Shown: positions 1 through 12,172, counted from the first letter of the stretch. The stretch: DNA of 64,000 bases from Tretioscincus oriximinensis (GCA_022410635.1 JAJVDF010000432.1:742659-806658); one strand, 5' to 3'. Notes: generated by a model not told the origin, from the sequence alone. Made by a program: numbers and translations.

Positions 1-1280
1 TTCCTGTATAATGCCTTGATGGATTTGGAACAGGGCATGTTCCTTTGTTAATCTTATCGGGTATCCCATGATATGGTTCATATGATTGTTGATTATATTC
101 CAAAATTCCGTAAGCACGGGGCATTCCCATATTTGATGAATATAATTAGCCCTGGTCCCACATCCATGCCAGCATAATGGGCTCAGATTTGGATTCATAT
201 AGGCCAATATAGTAGGAGTTCTATACCATCTAGATATTATTTTTAGTTGGAGTTCCTTGAGTCTAGTATTTTTTATCATATCTATTCTTTCCCATTTAGA
301 TTTCATCTCGGTCTCAGTAATAATGACGTCAGGGGACCATATCTCAGTCCAGAGTGTTATATTATCATTAAGATAATCATTAATGACCTTATAAATTAAT
401 CCGCCCATACCTTTAGTATCTTTTAGTCCTTTTATGAAAATATTTTCCAATTTAGTATTGNTAGATAACAAATCTTGATTAGTAATAAATCCTGTTATTG
501 AATTTCTTAAAAATTGGGCTTGGAGCCATCTGTGGTCCCCTAGAATTGTTATCAAATCTTCATGTGTGATTAGGCTCAAGTTTGTTCTNTATAGATCCCT
601 AATCATAATTATATTGTGTTCTCTTAAATTCTGAAAATCATCTGTTGTTAATATTTTTTGTCGATCGTTTACTTGTCTAATGTGGGTGATCAGTTTGGTA
701 CTATTTGACAGTTTAGTCTGCCATTTTTTCCAAACTCGTAAAATAGTTTGGGCTGTCTTAGTGCCTCTTTTTAATCTATTCCNGTCAAATTTTGTTATCA
801 GCCATGACTGATTATCCACATTATTCAATTTTCTTTCTATTTTACACCACTTTTTTTCAGAATATTCCAAATAAAATAAATTTAATATTTGGAAAGCCTG
901 GTAGTAATTTTCTATTGACGGTACACTCCAGCCCCCTTTTCTAACTTGAGCATATAGTTTTTTCTTGGACTGCCGAGGTCTTTTATCGTCCCAAATCCAG
1001 AATCTTACAAATTTATCCCACTCTAATAATTTCTTAGTTGGTATTTCCTCTATTAGTGCTTGCATTGGGTATATTATTTTAGGTAAAAGCATCATTTTAA
1101 ACGTCCAAATTCTCGCTACCGGGCTTAGCTTTTTTGCCTTCCATATAGTGGCCTTCCTTATAAGTTCTTTCCAAATCGGGTCGAAATTTGCTTTTACCAT
1201 TTTATCTGCATTTTTAGTTAAATTTACGCCCAGATACTTCATTTTTTTGCGGTTGGCCTTAAGTCCAGTCTGTCTTTGAA
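1..1280 (-). mobile_element. L1-clade LINE, ORF2 C-terminal part, runs off the left edge
   Basis: Minus-strand translation gives one long open frame of roughly 425 codons with L1 ORF2 landmarks in order: KYLGVNLT, then KMMLLPKIIYPMQAL, FVRFWIWDDKRPR, WYRTPTILAYMNP, and a terminal zinc-knuckle-like CWHGCGTRANYIHQIWECP. It is interrupted only by three N positions (about 461, 589 and 783), one of which makes a TAN codon. The 3' end lies left of the window. The right end near 1280 looks like a 5' truncation. Retained openness over this length suggests a fairly young copy. Confidence 0.88.
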
Positions 1281-1780
1281 TTGTATTCTGAAACAAATGG
1301 TCCTAACACAGGATACATCAACTAGCAAAATTAGAATGGAAAGGTTCTCCAGCTGGGATAACACTGAAACTGAAAGAACACTAGAATTCATCAGGCAAGG
1401 AAATCAGTTGTCAGCAATGGCTCCTAAAAGGAGATGTTATTTATAGCCTCTACCTCAGAACAAGGCTCTGGGCACCATTTGCCTCATTACTCGGCATTTC
1501 TCAGCTAACCTAATTAGACACAGCTGAATTTGTTTCCCTTTTCTTCAGGCAGCATAATAAGGAATGTCCAATTGTCTTCTCTCCTCCTTATCTAGAGTCC
1601 CAGAAGAAGGCCTTGCAGGATCCTCTGGCATGCTGTCTGTGGCAAGAAGCTTATGCCTAGCAAGGGACCTTCTCATTCAATTCCTTGCTAGATGAGGAGG
1701 GGAACATGAGACCCTTATGGAACTCCATCCCTCTAAAGTCTGATTTGCCATGGGTTTTATTCTATTTCAGAAATATCTGT
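1281..1780. other. non-coding, nothing recognised
   Basis: Unique-looking AT-rich flank between the L1 fragment and the L2 copy. No open frame or repeat structure that I can support. Confidence 0.4.
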
Positions 1781-1781
1781 G

Positions 1782-2095
1782 TTATTTATTATTTATTTAT
1801 TTACATTTTTATACCACCCTATACCCGTAGGTCTCAGGGCGGTTAACAATAAAACCATCATTTTAACACATTAAAAACAGCCTTTTATAAAAATGGGGAG
1901 GAGACAGTAGTTTTTTAGCCAAAGGCCAGGCCAAAGAGGTGCATCTTTAAGCATTTTCTGAAAGTGCACAGAGATGGTGATTGACGCAGTTCAAAGGGGA
2001 GACTATTCCAGTCTGCTATTCCAGCCAGCACAGCCCATAGTAGGCCCTATGCTATCCCACAGAATGGCTTGTGGACAGCAAGCCCCTTTCCCTAA
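1782..2095 (-). mobile_element. L2-clade LINE 3' end
   Basis: The plus strand starts with an ATTTATTT run and a reverse-complemented tail ACCGCCCTGAGACC...GGTATA; reading minus, the tail is a GGTATAAA-type end with (ATTT/AAAT) repeats, as in squamate L2. Upstream on the minus strand the frame shows FRKCLKMHLFGLAFG, matching the C-terminus of L2 ORF2 (an LKTHLFRLAF-like motif). 5'-truncated and degraded. Confidence 0.65.
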
Positions 2096-2404
2096 TTCTG
2101 AAACCAAATGTGGTTTAGTGTAAAATCAGCCCAAGGTCAGGAAAATTTGCATCCATCACAGCCATAATCAGGAAGGAAAAGAAAGGAGTTATTCTGCAAT
2201 ATTAGATTTTTATTTAAAATATTTATCAGTTTCCATTGAAAAATAATGTGAAAGCAATTCAAAAAATAAATGAACTAAACCACATCTACTGCAGAATTAA
2301 GAATTATTTACTCTTTTTCTTGATTACAGAAAAAAATGAAAAATATGAAATACAAGTCAGAGCCTTTCTTTAATGTTGCCCCTTCCCTATAAAAAAGCAA
2401 AATG

Positions 2405-2452
2405 AACAGTATATATATATATACTGTTATATATATATTCATATATATATTT
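2405..2452. repeat. (AT)n microsatellite
   Basis: Interrupted AT/TA dinucleotide run, a simple repeat that can form hairpins. It lies in a region (2096-3480) where I otherwise recognise nothing. Confidence 0.8.
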
Positions 2453-3489
2453 CTTACAGGACATCTGAAGACAGCAATATTTTTGAAGGAACAGGAAGCT
2501 TAACTGAAACCTGACTCCTTTCTTGACCCCACCACTTTAAATGTCATATGCCTCCCCAAGGCCAACCACCTATGCCACTTTTGATTCCATCCTGAGTAAA
2601 AGAAAGCAGCAACACATTAAAGAAACAGAAAGGGATACATTCTTTCATACCTAAAGTCCTCTGAATAAATCCACAAAAACCCTCTAAAATGAATGCAAAG
2701 CTCATCTAACATTAGTCCTCCAGAAACCTCATGCCAGTTCAAGGTCAAAAGAGGACAGACTCCTATTTCTCAAGCATTCCAGATTTTCACAGGCTACTTT
2801 TATTTATTTCTTTTATCTCTGGGCAGAGCTCATCTGTCGATGTGGAACAGCAAGGGCATGCGCCTAGGCAGATGCAAAGGCTCTCTGAACCCAACGACTC
2901 TTCTAAAAGTATTTTCCTTATCTTGAGTACCAGAAGGTGGCGAATTTGACTCAGGCTCCCTCCCTCAAATCAGAGAGAGAAACTATAAGAAGGCTCTACT
3001 TCTGCTTTCAGATATGCAAATATCACACAACTGGAAGTGGTCTGCCAGGCATACTTGTTAACTATTTTGTAGCAGCTAGCTCTGAACATATGTGAAAAGA
3101 TTCACATATGTTTCAGTTAAAACGTTTCTGCATTTTTACAAATATTATGAATATAGAATTAGTGTAGTCATAGACATCATCAGAAAAATGACAAAAGGAA
3201 AACCTGGATTTACAAAGAGGACTAAAAGCGGACAGTTTGTTGTGCAAAAATGCATACAATTACTAGACACTAACAGAAATATGATTTTTCACTGGGAGAT
3301 GGAGAAATATATTAACTAGACAGATTCAGTATTTGCTGTGGCTTACCAAGGCCAAGTACTTGTTGTTTCAAACTACATAGTAAGCTTTCTTAACTGGTTC
3401 TTTTCCTTACTTCTGTGTGTTGCAAGGCATGCTCAAAGCTACCAAAAACATGCTGATTAAATCATCCCATCCCATTTCTTTCCTACTNC

Positions 3490-3793
3490 TCTCAAGCCTT
3501 TCTCATGTTAGTCCTCCTCGCCAATAAAGCTCACTTTACTACCACCAACACCATCAGCCCTAAAAAGTCATCTCTTATCCTTCTCTCTCCCGTTCACACT
3601 TCCTTTTCTGCCATTCCATCTTTCCCTGTATTCCTCAAGCCTACTCAATAGTTACAGCATGTCTACAGCATGACTTGTGTTGCTTTATATTTGACTTTCA
3701 ATATTTGTATTTGTACTGTATTTTGTATTTCTTTTATGTTATGTACAGTGCTCTGTACCCAGATAGCTCTTTATAAATAAAACAACAACAACA
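3490..3793 (+). repeat. possible retroposon 3' end with (AAC)n tail
   Basis: Ends TACAGTGCTCTGTACCC, then TTTATAAATAAAACAACAACAAC. A small stem (GTGCTCTGTAC) before a short-unit tail resembles LINE or SINE 3' ends. No second copy in the window confirms it. Confidence 0.3.
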
Positions 3794-4230
3794 TGGGATA
3801 GGGGATGATCAGCGCTTTTACCCTGCCAGTGATCAATAATAGAGAGGGACCTCTCTAGAAGCTTCTTGCTCTTCCTGCTTCAACAAGGTACTGAAAGAAA
3901 GTTGTTTCCTCAGGGAAGGAGAAACATCAGAGAAAGCACTCTGACTTTCATTGTCTGTCCCTTGGGATAGCATCACAGACAAGGAACATTTAAGGTTTCA
4001 CTCAGATTCATTGGTTGTTAACCAATTTGAACATTTAGAATGTTGGGGATCCAGGTGTTCATTGGCTGAGTTTCAGGAAACATTCTAAAAGGAGTCAGTA
4101 TTGGTTACTGATTGACCAGTGGTTCCAAAGGTTTGCTATAAAAGAGCAGCAGTCCAGTTGGCTAGCTGCTCTCGTTCTCATTAAGCTGCTTGTTACAGAA
4201 CTGTTCAGTAAATAACTTTAACACATCATT
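3794..4230 (+). mobile_element. candidate LTR (promoter unit)
   Basis: ATTGG boxes near 4061, a clear TATAAAA at 4137-4143, then a likely transcribed region with GTTCTCATTAAGCTGCTTG and CAGTAAATAAC before ACACA near 4228. TATA plus a short R/U5-like stretch is the layout of a retroviral or Gypsy-type LTR. A TGTTGGGG start at 4042 is one possible left end. No primer-binding site or internal genes were seen, so it would be a solo LTR. Alternative: an unrelated core promoter. Confidence 0.35.
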
Positions 4231-4911
4231 GACAGTCCAGCAAGGGGGCTTCTAGCGGAGACTAACAAGAGAAAGGTAGATGGCATGAGTTTTTGTAGAC
4301 ATGTCACCTTCTTCAGATGCCACTACTTGTTTTTTAAGGATAAACACCCATATTCCTTAACTTGTATCTTCTATCAATTCTTGGCATCTCTTAACTTCTA
4401 AAACATTTTAGCACATCCTTCNTGGAGATCCCCGGTTAACCCCGTAATCACTTCTGCTATCTTCTCCTATGATCCTTCTTCTAACATACAAATCATAAAT
4501 TCCTCAATTTTTTACAGTTGCCTGCCACAAACAAAACAAGTTGTTGGTTTCATGTACAATTCTATATTTTATCACTTCCATGTTGTTGCAATGTTCCCAG
4601 GCAGTACTTGACAGCTTTGCAAAAGCAAATCAAAGGCAGTATCAATACTATTTATAGTAATGATACTGTTAGGCACTTTGTTTTTGGAGATAACAGAATC
4701 TAATATTAAATAACATTTACCAATGAAATACTACTGTAAAATTCTAGATCTTGTAACTCTCTAAAGCGAAGGTCACTCACTGAAATAGCTACAGTCAGAA
4801 TCAGAACAAGTTCAGGGTTTTCTAATCAGCTTAATAGGCATTTATGAGTAAAATATGACCAAGACCTCATGGCAGCTCAAAACAAACACAAGTTTCAGAA
4901 CTGACCTATAC
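4231..4911. other. non-coding, nothing recognised
   Basis: AT-rich sequence with only short spurious open frames; no supported feature. Confidence 0.4.
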
Positions 4912-5119
4912 TAGGCTGACCAGATGACCCCTTTGGGGGGGGGGAGTTGAAAACCCATTTTTGGGGTGCCTTCCATTTTTTTCTGAGGAAAAAAAAATAA
5001 AAAACAAAAAGTTTTTTTAAAAAAAATCTTTTTTTGAAAAATAATTTCTTGGAAAAAACTGGGAGGCATCCCAAAACTGCGTTTTCAATCCCCCCACCAA
5101 AAAGGGTAATCTAGCCCAG
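4912..5119. repeat. palindromic MITE-like repeat (TAGGCTGACCAGATGA family)
   Basis: The left arm begins TAGGCTGACCAGATGACCCC. The right arm, reverse-complemented, reads GGGCTAGATTACCCTTTT, and both arms carry a GTTTTCAA/TTGAAAAC-type motif nearer the loop. Related fragments occur at 7313-7367 (minus) and 21566-21620 (plus), which supports a dispersed family. Probably a non-autonomous DNA transposon. Confidence 0.5.
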
Positions 5120-6235
5120 GACCAAACATTTTTGGCCCAGGGATACATTTTGACAGCCCAGTAAAGTACACTTTCATCCGGAAAAAGGTTTGGATGCCTC
5201 CATGATCAGATTGGGAGTCACTAGTATGCCAGTTGGCCACAATATTGAGATCTACCTCTTGATCTGGATCACACTCATCATGCACATATTGACCATTCAA
5301 AAATGTTCCATAGCAATAAAGACTATACACTTGGTTAAGTAATAAGCACTAAAGATCATTAGTATTCTAGACTAATTAGTTATTAGGCATAGGGTTATCA
5401 TAACAAGCAAAAACAGGAGAGCTGCAGCTTTAATGGGTGAGGAAAAGAATAAATTTCAGCAGATGTTGCAAGCATTATAAATTTCCTCTTTTATGCAACC
5501 ATGAAACAGCTCTGCTGTCCTGGGTTTTATGACAACCCTACTCAAGTAGCAGAATATCCTGGCCTCTATATATTTATATTGATCTATATACTCAAAGTAG
5601 AGGATAAATCATACATGTCTATTTTTTCAAACATTTATATACTGTGCCTCATTAAAAAAATTCAACAATCGAACAGATCAATCATAAGCAATCAAACTTT
5701 GTAATACCTAGTGAATAACTGCTTAAGCAGTCTGCATAGGGGAAAAGGCTTGGGAAAAATTGTTCTTACATTTCTGCTGTTATAGACTATAAAATTAAAC
5801 CTGCAAATTCAGCTGCAATATTCTAATAGAGAAGCGATGAAAGTGCTTTGCAATTACTTAATTCAGCTCAAATTTCAAAAACAAAAGGGAAGAACAAAAA
5901 GTAAAATCATCGATCAATGTGAAAATATTCAAACCTTACTATGACAATATTACTGAGTTTGCTAAATCCATTAGAATTCATTAGAATTATAAAGAGCAGG
6001 TGTCTTTTGTAAGACAGAATGTTAGACTACAAAAAGAGTTCTGATAAGGTGGAATTATGTCCTAATAGTGTTGCATCCTAACTGCTAAAGATTGCCATTC
6101 TTGCCATTTTTGTGTGTTTGTCTTAATATAAATAATTTAAATAAATGAATGAATGCTTATGGAGGAGAGGTGTATATTCAGGCTGTGGCGTCCTCCATTT
6201 TACAGATTTGTTCTTCTTTTATAAACTTACCAGAT
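5120..6235. other. non-coding, nothing recognised
   Basis: AT-rich, no long frames, no repeat structure I can support. Confidence 0.35.
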
Positions 6236-6940
6236 ATCCCAGAGGGAGAGGGGAAGAGCAGGCCTGGGCAGGGGCGTGGCTTCCTGATCCCTGTTTGGGA
6301 GGGGGCATGGCTGGAGGAGCCAGCCAATGGGGCCTCGAATAGCCGGCTGGTCAGCAGATAAAAGGGAAGCTGACCAGGGCTAGACGCCTTTCTGTCGGAG
6401 AGACTTGTGGTGTAGCAAGTTGACAGAGGGGTCCGCTTCTGATCTGCCTCAAAGGGAGGGGGTGGAAGTGTATGGTGGCCTGAAAGAGTCGAAGTTGAGG
6501 CTTGACTTGGGGCTGGAACAAATAAAGTGACACAGGGCCTGTCTCTTTAAGGATCTGGAAACTAATGTTGCTCTTGCTTGGTGTTTGTGCTTGAGTCAGG
6601 CTTACTTTATAAAAGCCGAAGCTTTATTATTCTAATCTTCTTTCTATTCCTTATTTGTAAATAATAAACTTGTTATTTGTTTCAATTCAAATATTTNTTT
6701 CTTTCCTTGGATTCCTTAACAACAAAATATAAGCACGCTACTGGTGGGGGCTGTGAATAAAGCCCCCAACCTTGAGGTAAACACCAAGGCCTTGTGTAGG
6801 CCTGAGGATAGTACTGTTGCTGCAAGCAGTCGTGGGTGCTGGCTTGGGCAACAGGGTGGATATTGTGGCACCCCTAGCTGGGAGGGTCATCTAATCGTGG
6901 GGCCCTCAAGTAGGGGTCGNCACACAGGCAAATACTGAAG
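6236..6940 (+). mobile_element. candidate LTR or LTR-retrotransposon remnant
   Basis: A GC-richer block with a compact promoter: GC-box-like GGGGCGTGGC, CCAAT in CAGCCAATGG near 6321, TATA-like GATAAAAG at 6358, then about 165 bp later a polyA hexamer AATAAA (6521), a GT/T-rich stretch and a second AATAAA (6665). Promoter, short transcribed region and polyA signal in this order are typical of an LTR. The downstream GC-rich part to about 6940 could be U5 or leader. Ends and target duplication were not identified, and no viral reading frames are present. Confidence 0.4.
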
Positions 6941-7312
6941 TTCTATCATTGGCTGCGTGCAATACAAAGCTATAATCTGGAATATTACAATCGCGTAAGT
7001 GTGCACACAAAACATGTATATTCCGTGACCAGTGACCTAGCTCCGTAACATCGCTCATTGATCTCATCGCAGTGCAGTCCTAGAAGTTTTTCTTTTTTAC
7101 TTGCAGCCACCTATAGAAACAACTGCCACGTTCTCACTTGTTTTAACATCTCGTGTATGATTTGTGCACACGCATACACTCGCGAGTACAGGGTTCTCCA
7201 GAACAATGTCTGAATATCTGAGCAATAGTTTATTTCGTGATAAACGGTGTTTATTGCAGGTTGACTACTGAAAAGTGCTTAGCATGTGTGCCTGAGACTT
7301 CCTGAGAGTGCA

Positions 7313-7367
7313 CCCCAGACCCAGGTTTTCAACCACCACCCCTAAAAGGGGTCATCTAGTCATCCTA
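7313..7367 (-). repeat. fragment of the TAGGCTGACCAGATGA MITE-like family
   Basis: Reverse complement reads CTAGATGACCCCTTTTAGGG then GTTGAAAACC, parallel to the left arm at 4912. Too short to show both ends. Confidence 0.4.
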
Positions 7368-7679
7368 GAATATGACACATGATTGAAACTCCGTGAAAAC
7401 ATTTAGCTTGTATCTGTTCTGTTTCTTCAAGTACAACTTTTTCTTTTTACAGAAGAAATGAACAGTGTTAAAATGATTTAGGGATAAAGTTAAGCTTTTC
7501 CTTTGATCTACTCTAATCTGCACTCCCATTCCAAGATATAAATCTAGTGTGAAANGGATCCTAGCCAGTAACTACAAAAAAGAGATGTCCTTGATTCTTT
7601 TTCTTTCATGAGCCTTTTAATGTTTGCCAAGAAACTTTGCTTTCGGCAGGAATATCCAGAAATGGACAATATGACATGA

Positions 7680-8190
7680 CTAATTTCTAGAGCTTCTGCT
7701 GCCAACTATGCTGAACTGAAAGGCCTGATCCCTAGCAACCCTTCAGTGGCAGTGTCCTTGCCTTTTCCTAAAAAGTTGATCCGGAAACCCCACAATAGAA
7801 AGAGCAAATCAAAACACTGTAAATAGAAGAGGAAGAAGAAGGGAAAGGGGCCTATCTTGCCAGACAAGCAAAGCAATTGTTTCCTGCCTCTCATATTCAG
7901 ATGTGCCCTGCGGTAACCCTTGTGCTCTAAAATACTCATATTAGTTATTTCAAAGTTGGGTGCCGAGCTGTGCTTTCCCATGTCTGCCACTAATGACTTG
8001 CAGCTGTTGCTAATCTGTGCCTCTGATTTCCTTTGATTACTATGTGTATTGATGCCTGTGGTAAATAGGCATCTGCCAGGTGCCAGCACAATTGGTGAAG
8101 AGGGTGGGGAGATATAAAAAGTTCCCTGTTTCACATTCAATGTGACATTGTGGGAGCTGAAAGAGGCGTCCATCCCTTTAACTATTTAGA
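7680..8190. promoter_or_regulatory. candidate conserved noncoding element
   Basis: Non-repetitive stretch with balanced composition, in the flank that corresponds to the RNF144B-ID4 gene desert. It contains TCF-like CTTTGATTAC, a GATTGATG-type homeodomain/TALE-like sequence, and E-box-like CAGCTG and CACCTG-class sites. A 155-codon minus frame covers it, but the frame has no recognisable domain. Conservation is inferred, not measured. Confidence 0.3.
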
Positions 8191-9995
8191 GGGTACATTG
8201 CTCCAGGATGGGATCATTAGGGAAATTCCTGCATTTGGTGTGCCTAACATCTCTCAAAGCACTCATATTTCCCTTTGAGACACAGTGTCCAGAAATAAAA
8301 ATTATACAACGTATGGAACATATTTTACTATCCTGTTACATTCAACTCTTTTGCTGCCAAGTGCCACGAGTAAGATGAATGGTTAACTAGAAAACATAGG
8401 CTGCCTCCCCACAAGGCTTTTTATCGCGTTGGTACTGAAATGATTAAGAATTCACCCCACGTGGTGACAGACATTCAGTAGTCCACTCATAATAAAGCAC
8501 TATTGAAGCACAATATCCTATACTGTGGGGAGGTAGCCATAGTCTCAATTATAACTCAGTTTACTAATAAATCAGGTAAGTATGCTAATAATAAATCAGC
8601 TAAGGATGCCATTAGCCAGTCTGTGCTATTACACCAATGGGATCAGACAAAAGTGAAGTTGTTAACTAATTTATTTATCCAGAATAACAGTTCAACTGGG
8701 TGGGGAAGGTTCAGAGGGACCTATCTCCACTCATGGTGGTCTTGTGAAGAAATAAAGAAATTGGGGGTGGGGGGAGCTGTTAATGTTACTTTTCTGTTAC
8801 AAAAATGCAAAAATGAAAAATAATTAGCTACAATAATTTTAACTGGAGCAAGAGAAATAACTGCTACATTTGGGGAAAACATTTCAATAAAAGAAACTGA
8901 AGGAAGAGATTAGGACACATGCAACAAAATTGCAAGAAATAGAGAAGACATAGAAACAGAAACAGAAACTTGGAAACCAAATATTTTTATATCACCTCCC
9001 AACTCTTCAAAGTTGTGCAAGTATCAGCCTTGGCACTGAACACAACAATTACAATTTGGCTCTGGTGCATTTTTTTAATAGCTGTCATGAATATTGGGGC
9101 TACTTTCAAGGTTGATGCTTTTGCAACTGAAGTTTCACAAATATTGACCACTATGGAAGAAAAGAATGGAAGGATAGCATTGAACAGAAAGTGGAGGGGA
9201 CTTCACTTTCTGATCAATCTCACCCTCCCTAACTATTGAAGGGAAGCTACGAAGGGCAAATTTGGAGATATATGTACAAACAGAAGTACAAAGAACTGGG
9301 AATGGCACCCTCCACAATGGGAACTTCCCCAGTTGGTTGGCCAGAAGGGTTCCAGCCCTTCCTTCCTGCTCTGAAGAAGTGGGTGTCTCTACCCCAAAAC
9401 AATTTTATTTCTAGACTCTAGTGAGGAAAGAAAATCCAGTTGAGGGAGGGGAAGAGGAAAAAAAAAGGAATGGAATTCTAATTCCATCCCCTTCCCTTCC
9501 ACAGTTGCTCTAGAGGGAGAAGCCTCGGAGCCATGGGAGAGTCAGCAAGGGGATGAGAATCACATATATGTGTGTGGGGGAGAGTTGTGATTTTTGTCCT
9601 GAAAGCCCCATACTTTTCACATGCCCCATCCCTTTCATGACTCCTCACATACCCTGGCTTCACCCTTCATTCTTGTTGACTTTCCCACTCCTGGTGAGTG
9701 CTCCGTTACTGTTCTCACACCTCCAAACCTTCCATGGCAATAGGATAAGACCTTTAGGGGAATCCATTCACAGCATGGGGTAATTGTGGGGGTGGGCATG
9801 TCATCAGAGGCCAGGCAGCTGAATAATGGAAACGGGAGTTTGTAGGGGCCCATATGGGGAGGTGGGTGAGAGCCATGAGACTTCAGAATAAAATTGTTCC
9901 TTTCCATATACACATCATGTGATTCACACTCCCTGGCCAACTCCCCCATGCCCCCATGTCTTCCCATTTCCAGCCAATTCAGAGCAGTTATCGTG
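8191..9995. other. non-coding, nothing recognised
   Basis: Short overlapping frames on both strands without family resemblance. Purine-rich patches near 8880-8960 and 9420-9470. No repeat boundary seen. Confidence 0.35.
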
Positions 9996-9999
9996 CTTT

Positions 10000-10610
10000 A
10001 AAGGGATGGCAGCAGCAGTGGCAGAAATCTGAGCTCTCAGACTGTCCCAGCCTCCATCTGATATCTGGGGAAAGTCTGACTCAGTGAGGCTCATTTGTTG
10101 ATTCCAGCCTTTGTTAGATTTAGCAGCTTCACCAGATGTGAGGAATAGCATTTATTGTAGTTGCCTTTTATTCCAGCTTTGTTTTTGATCTATATTTAGG
10201 AGGAAAACATGAAAAACTAAAAACATTGCAACAACCAAATGCTTGGCTTTATGGTAAAAAATGTTTTCTTCCTTTTTCCAGAAATTACAAAATCATTTTG
10301 ATTGCAGCGCATCACCAAATCGCTCTCCGCGCCAGAGATATTTACGTACGTTGTTTCCCATTCTATTTATACTACCTTCAAATTGGCCAAAGTGTCCTCC
10401 AGGCTTTGAGCAGCTGTTCTTTGCTTGCAGCCATCTAATGGCTTCCAGCTGTTAATTAGCCAAGATTGCAGCACCTGACCACTCTCTATGCCTTTAGTTC
10501 TTTTTAAAAGTGAAGCTTCAGAGACAAACAAAAGCCAATTATCTTGCTCAGACGAAGGAGAGCCATTTAATTTTGCTGAGTCCTGAAAGACTGATCTTGT
10601 GAACAGTTGG
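10000..10610. promoter_or_regulatory. candidate conserved noncoding element
   Basis: Non-repetitive segment with dense transcription-factor-like words: a TGACTCAG AP-1 site near 10078, GATTGCAGCGCATCACC, CAGCTGTTAATTAGCC (E-box beside a homeodomain core) near 10450, and GCACCTGACC. Repeats are absent although common on both sides. Inference only. Confidence 0.3.
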
Positions 10611-10804
10611 TGCAATTCAGACCACTGGTGAGTTTTGCCACCAGAACACTTCCCAAATAAAGCAATAAAACATAGTATGATGGGAATTAGTGTAATTCAG
10701 CACACACATTCAGTTGTTATTCCTGTATGTCCTGATGCACGATCTAAAGTGTGGAGGTGGGGGCAAGGGATTGTGAACATTGAGCTATACATGTGATTGA
10801 TAGG

Positions 10805-11090
10805 TGAATAACTAAATCCATTCCAATCTGGCTTCAGGCCCAGTCATGGTATTGAATTGTTTCGTCCATGTTGAAAGACAAGGGCAGTATTATCCTATTG
10901 GTCCTTCAACAGCTTTTTGATAGCATTGCCATGGTATTCTTTTGGAAAAGCTATGGAATTTAATAATAACATAACCAGGGAGGTAAATGTTTGATGGGTG
11001 CCAGTAATGGATTGAATGGAGGATCAAGTCAACAAATGGAAACTAAATCAAGGCAACACAGAGATGCTGCTTTTAAATATCAAAGTTGGA
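10805..11090 (+). mobile_element. degraded L2-clade LINE, reverse-transcriptase fragment
   Basis: The frame from about 10815 reads NPFQSGFRPSHGIE, matching the L2 RT motif QSGFRPGHGTE. Near 11020 a second frame reads VNKWKLNQGNTEMLLLN, matching the L2 segment VNEWL...KLNPGKTEVLL. Frameshifts separate them, so it is an old inactive copy. Confidence 0.6.
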
Positions 11091-12172
11091 AAATTACTGT
11101 GCTTTTATCATGCCCTTGTATTTATGAAAGCTTTTACAAAAACGTGTTTTGACCAACTAGATACTGAAATGAAACTCTTTTTGTTTGTTTATGATATGAT
11201 CTGTGTTCCTGCACCAATTGAAACCTGTAAGACAAAGGTATTTCACATGAAGGAGATAGAAAATTCATGTCATCATCCCTGTTGGTCTACTGGGTTTGTG
11301 GAAACCTATATCCTATAACGTACTAAAGTCTTCAAGTCAGAGGGTCAAACAAGAGGGAAAGTTTGAATCATAAAATAAAAATGAAAAGTTTACTTAGTGA
11401 TTCCCCTCTCTCCCAGATTCAACTGAAATTTTATTTTACATTGAATAGCAACAGTAAGTTAAAAATTATAGAGAATATTGAATGGACTATTTAATGGGAT
11501 TCCAGCAATATTTTTATTGCTTTTATTCTTCTAAAACCCAAAGTAGCTGAGGAAAGAGGGGGAGTAAAATAAATAAGCAAACCATATAAGTAAATAAGTA
11601 AATTACAGCCCATTGCCAAAATATGGGCCTGGTTCCAGATCATGTCTTTCTACGGCCCACACCAGCAGACTTGGCTGATCCAGATTCACTGATCCAAACC
11701 ATGGATAAGTGCAGAAAAAATATTATTTCAGTATACCAATATAGTTAAGATCAAAAACATAATAGCTGAAGGATGGAATAGTATCTGAAACACTGAAGTA
11801 GTCAGCTGAGACCAGCCATTCCCAATATCTTCCCAGATGGCCACAGCAATGGTGAGGGGTTTGACCGAGAGCAAAGCAGAGAGGTGGAAATGGGCTACCA
11901 TTATGCCCCAGAATTGTATTTCCCCCACCACTTTAGAATAACAGATTCAAAATATGAAGCCATTATCCCTTCTTGTCACTTCTTAACATTTAAAGTATGG
12001 TAGATAACAATAATTTTAAATTATTTTTTATACACCTCAATGTAGAGCCGATACAGCTATAACACATAACATGCATGTCCAATTTCACAGTTCATAGAAT
12101 CTTTCCAAAATACATACAAAATGCTACAATTGAAATCATGCATGGATTAAAAATTATCTCCCTATTCCACAG
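11091..12172. other. non-coding, nothing recognised
   Basis: AT-rich; no supported feature apart from weak short frames. Confidence 0.35.

Noticed and set aside
7706..8173. 155-codon minus-strand frame
   Set aside because: No domain, low-complexity hydrophobic/aromatic stretch, no splice context; treated as incidental over a possible regulatory element.
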